Source of the DNA: JAZKJD01 sp040384585
Lineage (GTDB): Bacteria; Pseudomonadota; Gammaproteobacteria; Diplorickettsiales; Diplorickettsiaceae
Length of the DNA stretch: 64,000 nucleotides
NCBI GenBank assembly: GCA_040384585.1
Contig: JAZKJD010000011.1
Span: 62,001-126,000 of the forward strand
Direction: 5' to 3'
In this document: piece by piece, positions 52,686 to 60,786 of the stretch
Numbering within the stretch: the stretch's first letter is position 1
Layout: each line of letters opens with the position of its first letter
The notes under the pieces: generated by a model
What the model was told of the DNA's origin: nothing
Database searches by the model: none
The model's input: only the letters and a program-made list of their open reading frames with translations
Program-made: the position numbers and the translations under genes

Positions 52686-53837
52686 CTATGGAGATAATTG
52701 TTCAAATGCCTGAGATGCTATTTTCTCCGCAAAAACTTTTCCAGTCCCCTTTAGACAGGGAAAAAAACAACCAAAAAATAAACTGGAAACAGAAAAATTT
52801 TTTCTTTTTGGAGGAGTATTTGAACTAACTGAAGGAAGATTAACCATTGTACTTGATAAGCCTAGCGTTGAATTATTTTCAATACCATTAGTTGATGGCC
52901 CTCTAAAGATAGTTTTTCCACATTCCATAGTATCCTTATTTTCTTCGGCTACTTGACTAACACCTTTTTTAATTGTCCACGTTGTTATAGCAACACCAAC
53001 AACGGCAGCGCCAATAGGGGCTAACAATGCTATCGATGCCAAGCTCAAGAAAGCAAAGGCGATGCCGCCGGCGACAAGCCCTAAAATGATACCTAGGGCG
53101 ATTACTTTCAAATAACCTCGTAACGCTGCTCGATAATGGTGATTAACCTTTTTTTCTGTATAAATCTCTTCTTCTTTTGCTAATTCTTTTTTAGCTTCTT
53201 TTTCTGCATATAGAGTATCATTTTCTATATCATTAGCAGGGTTCATTTTAAAAGTATACCTATGTACTTTTCCCCCTATTACTATATAGATCCTTCCTGA
53301 GAGAAGATCACAGCCTCCTTCTTTTATGGGCAAAAGAGTTGACTCATCCATGAGTTCTCTAATATCTATTTGCAAACTTGGATCATTAGTCTCTGATTTT
53401 TTGACTGTCGTAATTAACTTCTCATTCAACGTATTAAAAATTGTATGGAAGCGCTTACCTACAGTATCCTTTCCTTTTTCATAAACTATTAAAAGACCGT
53501 GCGGTTTATCTGGAATAATCTTATCGCCAACCAATTGTGCCAAACGAGGAATTGTATGTCCTTTGACTTTTTCTTTAAATTTATCCCAAAAGGATTCCTC
53601 CATTTCATTACGTGCACCAATAATTCTGAGGTGATCATTTTTTTTAGATAATTTATCCTTGAGAGGTAAAGCGTAAATATCTCCATGATCATCCTTGTAG
53701 AAAGTTAAGATCGAAGAACCGTCAGTAGTCGCGTTTGGCAACTTGTTTACCCAATTTTCTGCCTCTTCTTTGTTGGGATATACATAGATTTCCTCACTTA
53801 GATTACAGAGGGATTTGCAATCAACGATCGATGACAT
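52686..53837 (-). CDS. Orphan protein with a hydrophobic hairpin, 383 residues
   Basis: I do not recognise this protein. Residues 1-240 are soluble and mixed alpha/beta. A Lys/Glu-rich helix (about 212-235) precedes a strongly hydrophobic double segment (about 245-292: VIALGIILGLVAGGIAFAFL, then ALLAPIGAAVVGVAI). The C-terminal 80 residues are Ser/Thr/Asn-rich with FFGCFFPCLKG near the end. There is no signal peptide. An internal membrane hairpin with a disordered tail is seen in many type IV secreted effectors of Legionella and Coxiella, so an effector role is possible but unproven. It is strongly AT-rich and flanked upstream by 233 bases of AT-rich non-coding DNA. Confidence 0.68.
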   Translation of the reverse strand: MSSIVDCKSLCNLSEEIYVYPNKEEAENWVNKLPNATTDGSSILTFYKDDHGDIYALPLKDKLSKKNDHLRIIGARNEMEESFWDKFKEKVKGHTIPRLAQLVGDKIIPDKPHGLLIVYEKGKDTVGKRFHTIFNTLNEKLITTVKKSETNDPSLQIDIRELMDESTLLPIKEGGCDLLSGRIYIVIGGKVHRYTFKMNPANDIENDTLYAEKEAKKELAKEEEIYTEKKVNHHYRAALRGYLKVIALGIILGLVAGGIAFAFLSLASIALLAPIGAAVVGVAITTWTIKKGVSQVAEENKDTMECGKTIFRGPSTNGIENNSTLGLSSTMVNLPSVSSNTPPKRKNFSVSSLFFGCFFPCLKGTGKVFAEKIASQAFEQLSP

Positions 53838-54070
53838 ATGATTTATCTTATTTTTATTATTTCAATATCCCATGATACTAATAAAAAACAAAACAATTAT
53901 CAAATAAAAAAAATAATAGAACAAGCTTATAGTTTATTATTTATTAAAAATAAAATCATAGAAAATTAATACTTAAGCGTAGCTTAAGGTAAAAGCTATG
54001 CGGCGTTTCAAGCTAATTTTATAAATAAATCCCAATAATCATGTAATAATATTTTTTATAATAAATAATT

Positions 54071-54961
54071 TTATTTTGTATGATTATTCTTATTCCAATG
54101 CAATTTTGTACGTAAGGTTTCAAAATAATTATAATCTAGAGGATGGATCAAACGTAATGCGTTGGCATTTTTTTGGATACTAATATCGGCGTCAATAGGA
54201 ACAGAGATTCGTGCTTGTCCATCGCAGCTTAAGCACGGCGGTGCCAAACTGGAGGTGTCGATGTGAATAACGATATGGCTTTTCGCATTGACGACAATCG
54301 GTCTTGCACTTAAGGTGTGAGGAAACATGGGAACTAACACGATAGCGTCTAACTGCGGCTGTAAAATCGGTCCGCCACCCGATAAGGCATAAGCCGTTGA
54401 ACCGGTAGGGGTAGCTACAATCAAACCATCCGCCTGCTGTACGCAGACAAATTGGTCATCAATGGTAATAGAAAATTCGATCATACGGGCTACGTTTCCA
54501 GGCATCAACACGACTTCATTCAAGGCAATACCTGACTGTACCTTATCTCCTTGCAATGTGATCGTAGCATTTAGTAAAAATCGTTTTTCTTCTTGATAAT
54601 GACCTTCCAGCACGTCGCCAATTTTCTTTTCTAAATCTTGTGGGCGGATATCGGTAAGAAAACCCAAACGTCCTCGATTAATGCCCAACACCGGAATATC
54701 ATTTTCCACCACGCTATGGGCAGCGTTGATGAGACTGCCATCACCGCCTACCACAATCATCAAATCAATCTTCCCTCTTTGCAACTGTGCTCGAGAGAAG
54801 CGATCACACGGACGATTCTTTAAGGATTTTGCTGTCTCCTCCTCAACGAGTACCGTAAAGCCGGTTGACTGCAAATAATCTAAGACAGCGATGAGCGTAT
54901 CGCTAACATCTCTCATTCCTTGTCTGCCAATTAAACCGATGGTAGTAAAGCTTTTGGACAT
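54071..54961 (-). CDS. nadK: NAD kinase
   Basis: This phosphorylates NAD to NADP with ATP or polyphosphate. It has 296 residues (E. coli 292). The GGDGS motif with the catalytic Asp is in VVGGDGSLINAAH. The NAD-binding NE/D region (ALNEVVLMPG) and the segment TPTGSTAYALSGGGPI are complete. It is divergent from grpE, as in many gammaproteobacteria where nadK and grpE are neighbours. Confidence 0.97.
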   Translation of the reverse strand: MSKSFTTIGLIGRQGMRDVSDTLIAVLDYLQSTGFTVLVEEETAKSLKNRPCDRFSRAQLQRGKIDLMIVVGGDGSLINAAHSVVENDIPVLGINRGRLGFLTDIRPQDLEKKIGDVLEGHYQEEKRFLLNATITLQGDKVQSGIALNEVVLMPGNVARMIEFSITIDDQFVCVQQADGLIVATPTGSTAYALSGGGPILQPQLDAIVLVPMFPHTLSARPIVVNAKSHIVIHIDTSSLAPPCLSCDGQARISVPIDADISIQKNANALRLIHPLDYNYFETLRTKLHWNKNNHTK

Positions 54962-55064
54962 GGGTATTTCCTAATGTGAATTCCGCTATCCTGAGCAAAT
55001 AGTGATGTATAGTCAAATTATTGCATTTTAAAAAATGCAATAGACAGCGAGTTGAGCCATAAGC

Positions 55065-55093
55065 TTGAATCCTAAGTCTTTACGCTACATAAT
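55065..55093 (+). promoter_or_regulatory. Candidate sigma-70 promoter of grpE
   Basis: TTGAAT (55065-55070) and CATAAT (55088-55093) are separated by 17 bases and lie about 60 bases before the grpE ATG. A 20-bp palindrome, TTGCATTTT/AAAATGCAA (55021-55040), lies just upstream and could be an operator. Both are predictions by eye. Confidence 0.4.
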
Positions 55094-55155
55094 CTCTCCC
55101 ATAATTGTAGATACCTATCTATTTTCTTTCTTTAGAAAACGGGAGACTTATTAAC

Positions 55156-55815
55156 ATGAGTAAAAATGAGAGCTCTAAAACAAAAACCTGGGAAAAATTA
55201 ACTTCTCAAGCGGATAAAGAAGCTGCGGTCAATGAGTCGGCAGTTAATGAGGAAACCTCCTCAGTAAAAAAATCAGTATCGTCTTCGCCTAATAAATTAA
55301 CGCATCCCGCCTATGAGGCCTTAGAAGAACAGCTACTCAAGACGGAAACCCAGTTAGAGGAACATAAAAGCAAATTAATCCAATTGAAAGAACAAGAGGC
55401 TTATCGTCTTGCTGAAATGGAAAATATCCGACGTCGCTGTAAGCTAGATGTTGAAAATGCTTATAAATTTTCTTTAGAAAAGTTTATTAAAGACCTACTT
55501 CCGGTAAAGGACAGTCTGGAAGCGGCATTATTAGTCACCGGTGCGAAAGCAGAAAATGACTCAGTTTTGAAAGGGGTAAAATTAACACTACAGGCCTTAC
55601 AAAAAGTATTAGAGAGAAATGGTATTAAAACCATTGACCCTTCTTCGGGCGAAACCTTTGACGCGCATTACCACCAAGCGATGTTGACGGAAGAAAATGA
55701 GCAGCAAGCGCCGAACACCATCCTTAAAGTCCTACAAAAAGGCTATTTGCTTAATGAACGGCTTATGCGTCCTGCGATGGTCGTTGTCGCCAAAGCCATT
55801 GAGGAAAATTCATAA
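55156..55815 (+). CDS. grpE: Nucleotide exchange factor GrpE
   Basis: This releases ADP from DnaK. It has 219 residues (E. coli 197); the extra length is a polar Ser/Lys/Glu-rich N-terminus (about 1-50). The long dimerising helix (about 55-100) is followed by the conserved AEMENIRRRC and KFIKDLLPVKDSLEAAL. The beta domain has DPSSGETFDAHYHQAM and LQKGYLLNERLMRPAMVVV. GGGAG lies about 10 bases before the ATG. It starts the grpE-dnaK-dnaJ cluster. Confidence 0.96.
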   Translation: MSKNESSKTKTWEKLTSQADKEAAVNESAVNEETSSVKKSVSSSPNKLTHPAYEALEEQLLKTETQLEEHKSKLIQLKEQEAYRLAEMENIRRRCKLDVENAYKFSLEKFIKDLLPVKDSLEAALLVTGAKAENDSVLKGVKLTLQALQKVLERNGIKTIDPSSGETFDAHYHQAMLTEENEQQAPNTILKVLQKGYLLNERLMRPAMVVVAKAIEENS

Positions 55816-55921
55816 ATGTCGGTGAAGGCATCTTGAAAATGGCCTCGCTAAGCCCAATTTTAATAAAGTTGTTAGTTTTTCAGCTAACTGACTGTTTTTA
55901 ACTCAAAATATAAAAAGATTT

Positions 55922-55965
55922 TAGGTTCTGTTTCTAACGTGATAATTGTTGTCATCCAGAACCTA
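55922..55965 (+). repeat. Repeat family D, copy D2 (grpE-dnaK gap)
   Basis: It reads TAGGTTCTGTTTCTAACG and then ATTGTTGTCATCCAGAACC. GGTTCTG and CAGAACC can pair, so it may form a hairpin in the leader of dnaK. Confidence 0.7.
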
Positions 55966-56032
55966 GATGAGGCTTACGCTAAATAAATCGTAGGTTCAAC
56001 TGGAAAAATTAGCTATTTATGCGGAGAACACT

Positions 56033-58006
56033 ATGGCAAGTGCAAAAATAATCGGCATCGATTTGGGTACCACAAACTCCTGTGTTGCCATTATGGAAGG
56101 TGGCAAACCTAAGGTAATAGAAAATAAGGAAGGACGACGGACAACGCCTTCTGTCGTTAGCTATGACAGCAATGAAATCAAAGTCGGTGAGGTAGCGAAA
56201 CGACAATCCGTTACTAAGCCAAAAGATACCCTTTATGCAGTAAAACGTCTGATAGGCCGTCGCTTCAAAGATGATGCGGTGCAAAAAGACATTAAGATGG
56301 TCCCCTACAAAATTATTGAGGCTGAAAATGGTGATGCCTGGCTAGAGGTGGGTGGTAAAAAATTGTCACCACAACAAGTTTCTGCGCAAATCTTAATGAA
56401 GTTAAAAAGTGACGCTGAGGCTTATTTAGGTCACGAGGTCAAAGAAGCCGTTATTACGGTGCCTGCTTATTTCAATGACTCTCAACGTCAAGCCACGAAA
56501 GATGCAGGCCGTATCGCTGGACTTGAAGTGAAACGTATTATCAATGAACCTACGGCAGCAGCTTTGGCGTATGGTCTAGACAAAAAACGGGGTGATTCTA
56601 CCGTTGCTGTCTACGATTTGGGGGGCGGTACTTTTGATATTTCGATTATTGAAATTGCTGAAATCGATGGCGAACATCAATTTGAAGTATTAGCAACGAA
56701 TGGCGATACCTTCCTAGGTGGTGAAGACTTTGATCTACGTGTTATTAATTATCTTGCGGATGAGTTTAAAAAAGATCAGGGTATTGATCTGCACAATGAT
56801 CCGCTGGCGCTACAACGTCTTAAAGAAGCCGCTGAAAAGGCGAAAATTGAACTTTCATCTGCGCAAGAAACAGAGATCAATCTACCTTATATCACAGCAG
56901 ACAGTAGTGGTCCAAAACATCTACATATCAAACTGACCCGCGCAAAATTAGAATCATTAGTAGAAGATCTGATTGAACGTACCATAGGTCCTTGTAAAAC
57001 AGCGATTAAAGATGCGAAGATCTCTATGGATAAAATCACCCAGGTTATCTTAGTGGGTGGACAGACACGTATGCCTAAAGTACAGGAAGTTGTTAAAAAC
57101 TTCTTTAAAAAAGATGCACGTCATGATGTAAATCCTGATGAAGCGGTTGCGATCGGTGCCGCTATTCAAGGCGGTGTATTGGCCGGCGACGTTAAAGATG
57201 TCTTGCTACTTGATGTTACACCACTTTCTTTAGGAATAGAAACCTTAGGTGGTGTTATGACTAAGCTGATTGAAAAAAATACCACGATTCCAACCAAAGC
57301 CAGCCAGACCTTTTCTACGGCTGACGATAACCAAACGGCGGTTACTATTCACGTGTTACAAGGTGAACGGGAAATGGCTTCTGCCAATAAATCACTAGGG
57401 CGTTTTGATTTGTCAGAAATCCCATCGGCGCCGCGCGGTACACCACAAATCGAGGTAACTTTTGATATCGATGCCAATGGTATTCTCAATGTGTCTGCTA
57501 AAAACAAAGCCACAGGCAAGGAACAAAAAATTGTCATTAAAGCGGCTAGCGGTTTATCGGAAGCAGAAATCCAGCAAATGGTAAGAGATGCTGAAACCCA
57601 TGCGGATGATGATCGTAAGTTCCATGAACTGATACAGATTCGTAATCAGGCGGATAGTTTAATTCATGGGACCAGCAAAGCGTTAAAAGATGCAGGTGAC
57701 AAAATCACTGCAGACGAAAAAGATCAACTAGAAAAAGCGGCTGAATCATTGAAAGAATCACTAAAAGGCAATGACAAAGCTGATATTGAAACAAAACTTA
57801 AAGCGTTAACGGATATTTCGGAGAAAATGGCTGAACGTCTCTACGCCAAACCGAATGCTGATGCAGATACTACAACCCAATCTACCGCTACAGATTCTAC
57901 TCAGTCTACTGAAAAGGGTGATATTGAGGATGCCGTATTTGAAGAAGTAAAAGATAAAGACAAAGAAAAAGATAAAAAGGATAAGGATGATAAAGACAAA
58001 GAATAA
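56033..58006 (+). CDS. dnaK: Chaperone DnaK (Hsp70)
   Basis: This is the main Hsp70 chaperone. It has 657 residues (E. coli 638). The ATPase signatures are IIGIDLGTTNSCVAI, VYDLGGGTFDISI and VILVGGQTRMPKVQ. The linker DVLLLDVTPLSLGIE and the substrate-binding domain are complete. The extended Lys/Asp-rich C-terminus (KDKEKDKKDKDDKDKE) is longer than usual and lacks the usual EEVKD ending at the extreme terminus, although EEVKD occurs just before it. GCGGAG lies before the ATG. The 217-base gap after grpE contains repeat D2. Confidence 0.98.
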   Translation: MASAKIIGIDLGTTNSCVAIMEGGKPKVIENKEGRRTTPSVVSYDSNEIKVGEVAKRQSVTKPKDTLYAVKRLIGRRFKDDAVQKDIKMVPYKIIEAENGDAWLEVGGKKLSPQQVSAQILMKLKSDAEAYLGHEVKEAVITVPAYFNDSQRQATKDAGRIAGLEVKRIINEPTAAALAYGLDKKRGDSTVAVYDLGGGTFDISIIEIAEIDGEHQFEVLATNGDTFLGGEDFDLRVINYLADEFKKDQGIDLHNDPLALQRLKEAAEKAKIELSSAQETEINLPYITADSSGPKHLHIKLTRAKLESLVEDLIERTIGPCKTAIKDAKISMDKITQVILVGGQTRMPKVQEVVKNFFKKDARHDVNPDEAVAIGAAIQGGVLAGDVKDVLLLDVTPLSLGIETLGGVMTKLIEKNTTIPTKASQTFSTADDNQTAVTIHVLQGEREMASANKSLGRFDLSEIPSAPRGTPQIEVTFDIDANGILNVSAKNKATGKEQKIVIKAASGLSEAEIQQMVRDAETHADDDRKFHELIQIRNQADSLIHGTSKALKDAGDKITADEKDQLEKAAESLKESLKGNDKADIETKLKALTDISEKMAERLYAKPNADADTTTQSTATDSTQSTEKGDIEDAVFEEVKDKDKEKDKKDKDDKDKE

Positions 58007-58076
58007 TCAGTAGTTTACTCTTTCTCAGGAAAAATTCTTTTTAAACAAGGATTTTTTCATCTTTGGTCCTTTATTT

Positions 58077-59243
58077 ATGGCAAAACAAGATTATTATAAG
58101 TTATTAGGCGTTTCTCGTAATGCAAGCGGTAGTGACATAAAAAAAGCTTATCGAAAGCTTGCAATGAAACATCATCCTGATCGCAACAAATCTGATAAAG
58201 CCTCGGAAGAAAAATTTAAAGAAGCGAAAGAAGCTTATGAAGTCTTATCTAATTCAGATAAGCGAGCACTCTACGATCAGTTTGGTCATGCCGGTGTTGA
58301 ATCGGGCTTGGGTTCCAATGGCGGCGCTGCTGGTGCGGGTGGACGAGGCTTTAATTTTAGCGATGTCTTCGGTGATATGGGCGATGTCTTCGGTGATATT
58401 TTTGGCGGTCGAGGGAGCAGTAGTCAGCAAGGACAAGGTCGCACAAAGCGTTCTGCAGACGCACAGCGTGGATCAGATCTACGTTATACATTAGAACTCG
58501 ATTTAGAAGCGGCGTTGCATGGTACAACGGTAGAAGTTCGCGTTCCTCGCTTAGCGACCTGTAAAAGCTGTGGTGGTTCAGGTGCACGCAAAGGAAGCAA
58601 ACCGATTATCTGTAAAACCTGTGAAGGTGCAGGTCAAGTTCGCATTCAACAAGGATTTTTCACAATTCAGCAAACCTGCCCTGAGTGTCATGGTCATGGC
58701 AGCATTATTAAAGATCCCTGTCCAGATTGTCGCGGCCAAGGCCAAGTACAAGAGGCAAAAACCCTGTCCGTTAAAATTCCAGCAGGAATTGATGAAGGCA
58801 ATCGAATTCGATTAAGCGGTGAGGGTGAAGCCGGTATGCATGGTGCACTTGCTGGCGATCTTTATATACAAATTCACTTAAGGCCGCATCCCTTATTTAA
58901 ACGCGAAGGTAATCATTTATATTCTGATGTGCCCATCAGTTTTACACAGGCGATATTAGGCGGAGAGATTGAAGTCCCTACGTTAACAGGGATTGTGAAA
59001 TTACATATTCCTGCTGAAACGCAAAGTGGAAAGATTTTACGTTTGCGTGGAAAAGGTGTTCCAGGGCGTCCCGGTGTAACGGGTGATCTACTGTGCCGTG
59101 TTTTTGTAGAAACGCCGATTAATCTAAACCAAGAACAAAAAAAATTAGCGGCTACCTTAGAAAAAGAGCTAAAAACAGGAAATCATTATCCTAAGGCGCG
59201 TCAATGGTTTGAAAGTGTTAGTAAATTTTTTACGAAAAATTAG
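58077..59243 (+). CDS. dnaJ: Chaperone DnaJ (Hsp40)
   Basis: This co-chaperone stimulates the DnaK ATPase and delivers substrates. It has 388 residues. The J domain (1-70) has HHPDRN; the Gly/Phe region (75-120) contains a local tandem duplication (SDVFGDMGDVFGDIFGG). The four zinc-binding CxxCxGxG repeats are intact (CKSCGGSG, CKTCEGAG, CPECHGHG, CPDCRGQG), followed by the client-binding domain. The TAG stop is formed by the first bases of repeat D3. Confidence 0.98.
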   Translation: MAKQDYYKLLGVSRNASGSDIKKAYRKLAMKHHPDRNKSDKASEEKFKEAKEAYEVLSNSDKRALYDQFGHAGVESGLGSNGGAAGAGGRGFNFSDVFGDMGDVFGDIFGGRGSSSQQGQGRTKRSADAQRGSDLRYTLELDLEAALHGTTVEVRVPRLATCKSCGGSGARKGSKPIICKTCEGAGQVRIQQGFFTIQQTCPECHGHGSIIKDPCPDCRGQGQVQEAKTLSVKIPAGIDEGNRIRLSGEGEAGMHGALAGDLYIQIHLRPHPLFKREGNHLYSDVPISFTQAILGGEIEVPTLTGIVKLHIPAETQSGKILRLRGKGVPGRPGVTGDLLCRVFVETPINLNQEQKKLAATLEKELKTGNHYPKARQWFESVSKFFTKN

Positions 59244-59265
59244 GTTCTATCTCTAAAGACAATCC
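59241..59265 (+). repeat. Repeat family D, copy D3, overlapping the dnaJ stop
   Basis: It begins TAGGTTCTATCTCTAAAG, with one base different from D1 and D4. The first three bases are the dnaJ stop codon. The continuation differs from the other copies. Confidence 0.7.
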
Positions 59266-59364
59266 AATAACGAAACCAAGTAAAAGACGAAGCTTACGCC
59301 TCGAAAAATTTATTTAAAGCAGGTATGATCAGTGGAAGCCAGTTGAAAGCAATAGAGAAAAATC

Positions 59365-59841
59365 ATGAATAAAGTTCCCATGACAAATGTCGGTGCCAAA
59401 CACCTAGAACAAGAACTACATGAATTAAAAACCAGAAAACGTCCACAAGTGATTGATGCTATTGCTGAAGCCCGTGCACATGGCGATCTCAAGGAAAATG
59501 CCGAATACCATGCTGCTAAAGAATCTCAAGGCTTTATTGAAGGGCGAATTGCTGAAATTGAAAATAAATTGGCGACGGCGCAAATCATCGATGTCAGCAG
59601 AATTACAAATCATGGTAAGGTTATCTTTGGTGCTACCGTTCATCTTATCAATACAAAAACGAAGGAAGCCTTTACCTATCAAATCGTGGGCGAAGATGAG
59701 GCCGATATTAAGCAGTGCAAAATTTCGGTGGCTTCCCCTATCGCAAGAGCCCTGATAGGAAAAGAAGAAGGCGATATCGTCGATGTGCAGACGCCAGCAG
59801 GATTGCTTAATTTAGAAATTGATAAAGTGGAATATATTTAA
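59365..59841 (+). CDS. greA: Transcription elongation factor GreA
   Basis: This stimulates transcript cleavage by backtracked RNA polymerase. It has 158 residues, the same as E. coli. The N-terminal coiled coil (HLEQELHELKTRKRPQVID ... DLKENAEYHAAKESQGFIEGR) carries the acidic tip, and the C-terminal FKBP-like domain includes SPIARALIGKEEGD. It follows dnaJ after 121 bases that include repeat D3. Confidence 0.97.
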   Translation: MNKVPMTNVGAKHLEQELHELKTRKRPQVIDAIAEARAHGDLKENAEYHAAKESQGFIEGRIAEIENKLATAQIIDVSRITNHGKVIFGATVHLINTKTKEAFTYQIVGEDEADIKQCKISVASPIARALIGKEEGDIVDVQTPAGLLNLEIDKVEYI

Positions 59842-59896
59842 ATTAAATGGGCTTGATTTCTCCTCATTTTTCATTTCCACTCCACTTGGAAAAATA

Positions 59897-60526
59897 TTAT
59901 TTTTTCTTTCCAAGAATTGAAATGTTTTCATTATTTTTCTTTTTTTCTAAGATTTCTGCCAACTCTTGAGCCGTTAATCTAATCCGTACACATCCCCGAT
60001 GACTAAGTGCCTCTTTTTTTACCACTTTAGAATTCTTCTTTTCTTTTTCTACAGCAAAAGGGTGATTCTCGGGTAATAAAATTTCGCTAGTTTCTTCATA
60101 TGGCTTAAATGATGGTGTAGGTGTGTTAGAAAAAAATTGAGAACTGATTAATGGCTTGTTATTTTCCTCTTTCTTTAGCTTTGGGATCTGAGGAGGTAGA
60201 ACTGTAGTAGATTGCTGACTCGTTTCTGAATTAGCAGGGAGAGTATTAACTAGTGATTGAATCCTTGAAAATTCTAAATCATCTTTTTTTATCTTTAGGG
60301 TTGGCTCATCTCTCTCCTTTCTGTCTTTTATCCAGTTATCGTAATCCCAATAGTAAATTTTATACTCCTGAGGTAATGAATCCCACCTATCAGGAAACGG
60401 GAAGCTACGAAATGCTGTTATTTCATTTTTAATTTTTTTACTTTCTTCTCTAGTAAATCCTGCTAGAGTAAAAACTGCAATGAAGTTTAATAGAATGGAA
60501 GCTTCTGTTCTTTGATCTGTTTCCAT
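59897..60526 (-). CDS. Orphan protein, 209 residues
   Basis: I do not recognise this protein. The first 75 residues are aromatic and mixed (FPFPDRWDSLPQEYKIYYWDYDNW). The middle (about 90-160) is Pro/Ser/Thr-rich and probably disordered, and the C-terminus is basic with a helix (LTAQELAEILEKKKNNENI). There is no signal peptide or membrane segment. It is isolated and AT-rich, convergent to greA. The Glu/Lys-rich C-terminal part is loosely like a type IV secretion tail, but I would not claim it. Confidence 0.62.
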   Translation of the reverse strand: METDQRTEASILLNFIAVFTLAGFTREESKKIKNEITAFRSFPFPDRWDSLPQEYKIYYWDYDNWIKDRKERDEPTLKIKKDDLEFSRIQSLVNTLPANSETSQQSTTVLPPQIPKLKKEENNKPLISSQFFSNTPTPSFKPYEETSEILLPENHPFAVEKEKKNSKVVKKEALSHRGCVRIRLTAQELAEILEKKKNNENISILGKKK

Positions 60527-60640
60527 ATGAAAAAATCTGTATAAAAAATAAAGTAAGACAGGAAAAACTTGAAGACGCTACGCTACAGCCTTATCCTTAA
60601 ACTTTTATTAAAATATTTTAATAAATTTTATAAAAACTCA

Positions 60641-60757
60641 GTACAGGACAAAAATTAAAGAACAGCCGGGTGACAGCGAATGCGACTTCTTTTTGTGGCG
60701 TAAGCCAACAAAAAAAGTGCATTCGCTGGCAGGACCCGTGCCAGCCATAATTTAAGC
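60641..60757. repeat. Family C palindromic repeat, copy C3 (upstream of ccmF)
   Basis: The arms AGCGAATGCGACTT and AAGTGCATTCGCTGG flank GTGGCGTAAGCCAACA, shared with C2. The outer pair is GCCGGGT / ACCCGTGC. The repeat lies 30 bases before the ccmF ATG. Confidence 0.8.
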
Positions 60758-60786
60758 GAATACAAAATAGTTTGGAAACACAATAA

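Noticed and set aside
55064..55105. Sigma-32 promoter for grpE from CTTGAAT and CCCATAAT
   Set aside because: The two boxes are 27-28 bases apart, too far for sigma-32. A sigma-70 pair with 17-base spacing fits better.
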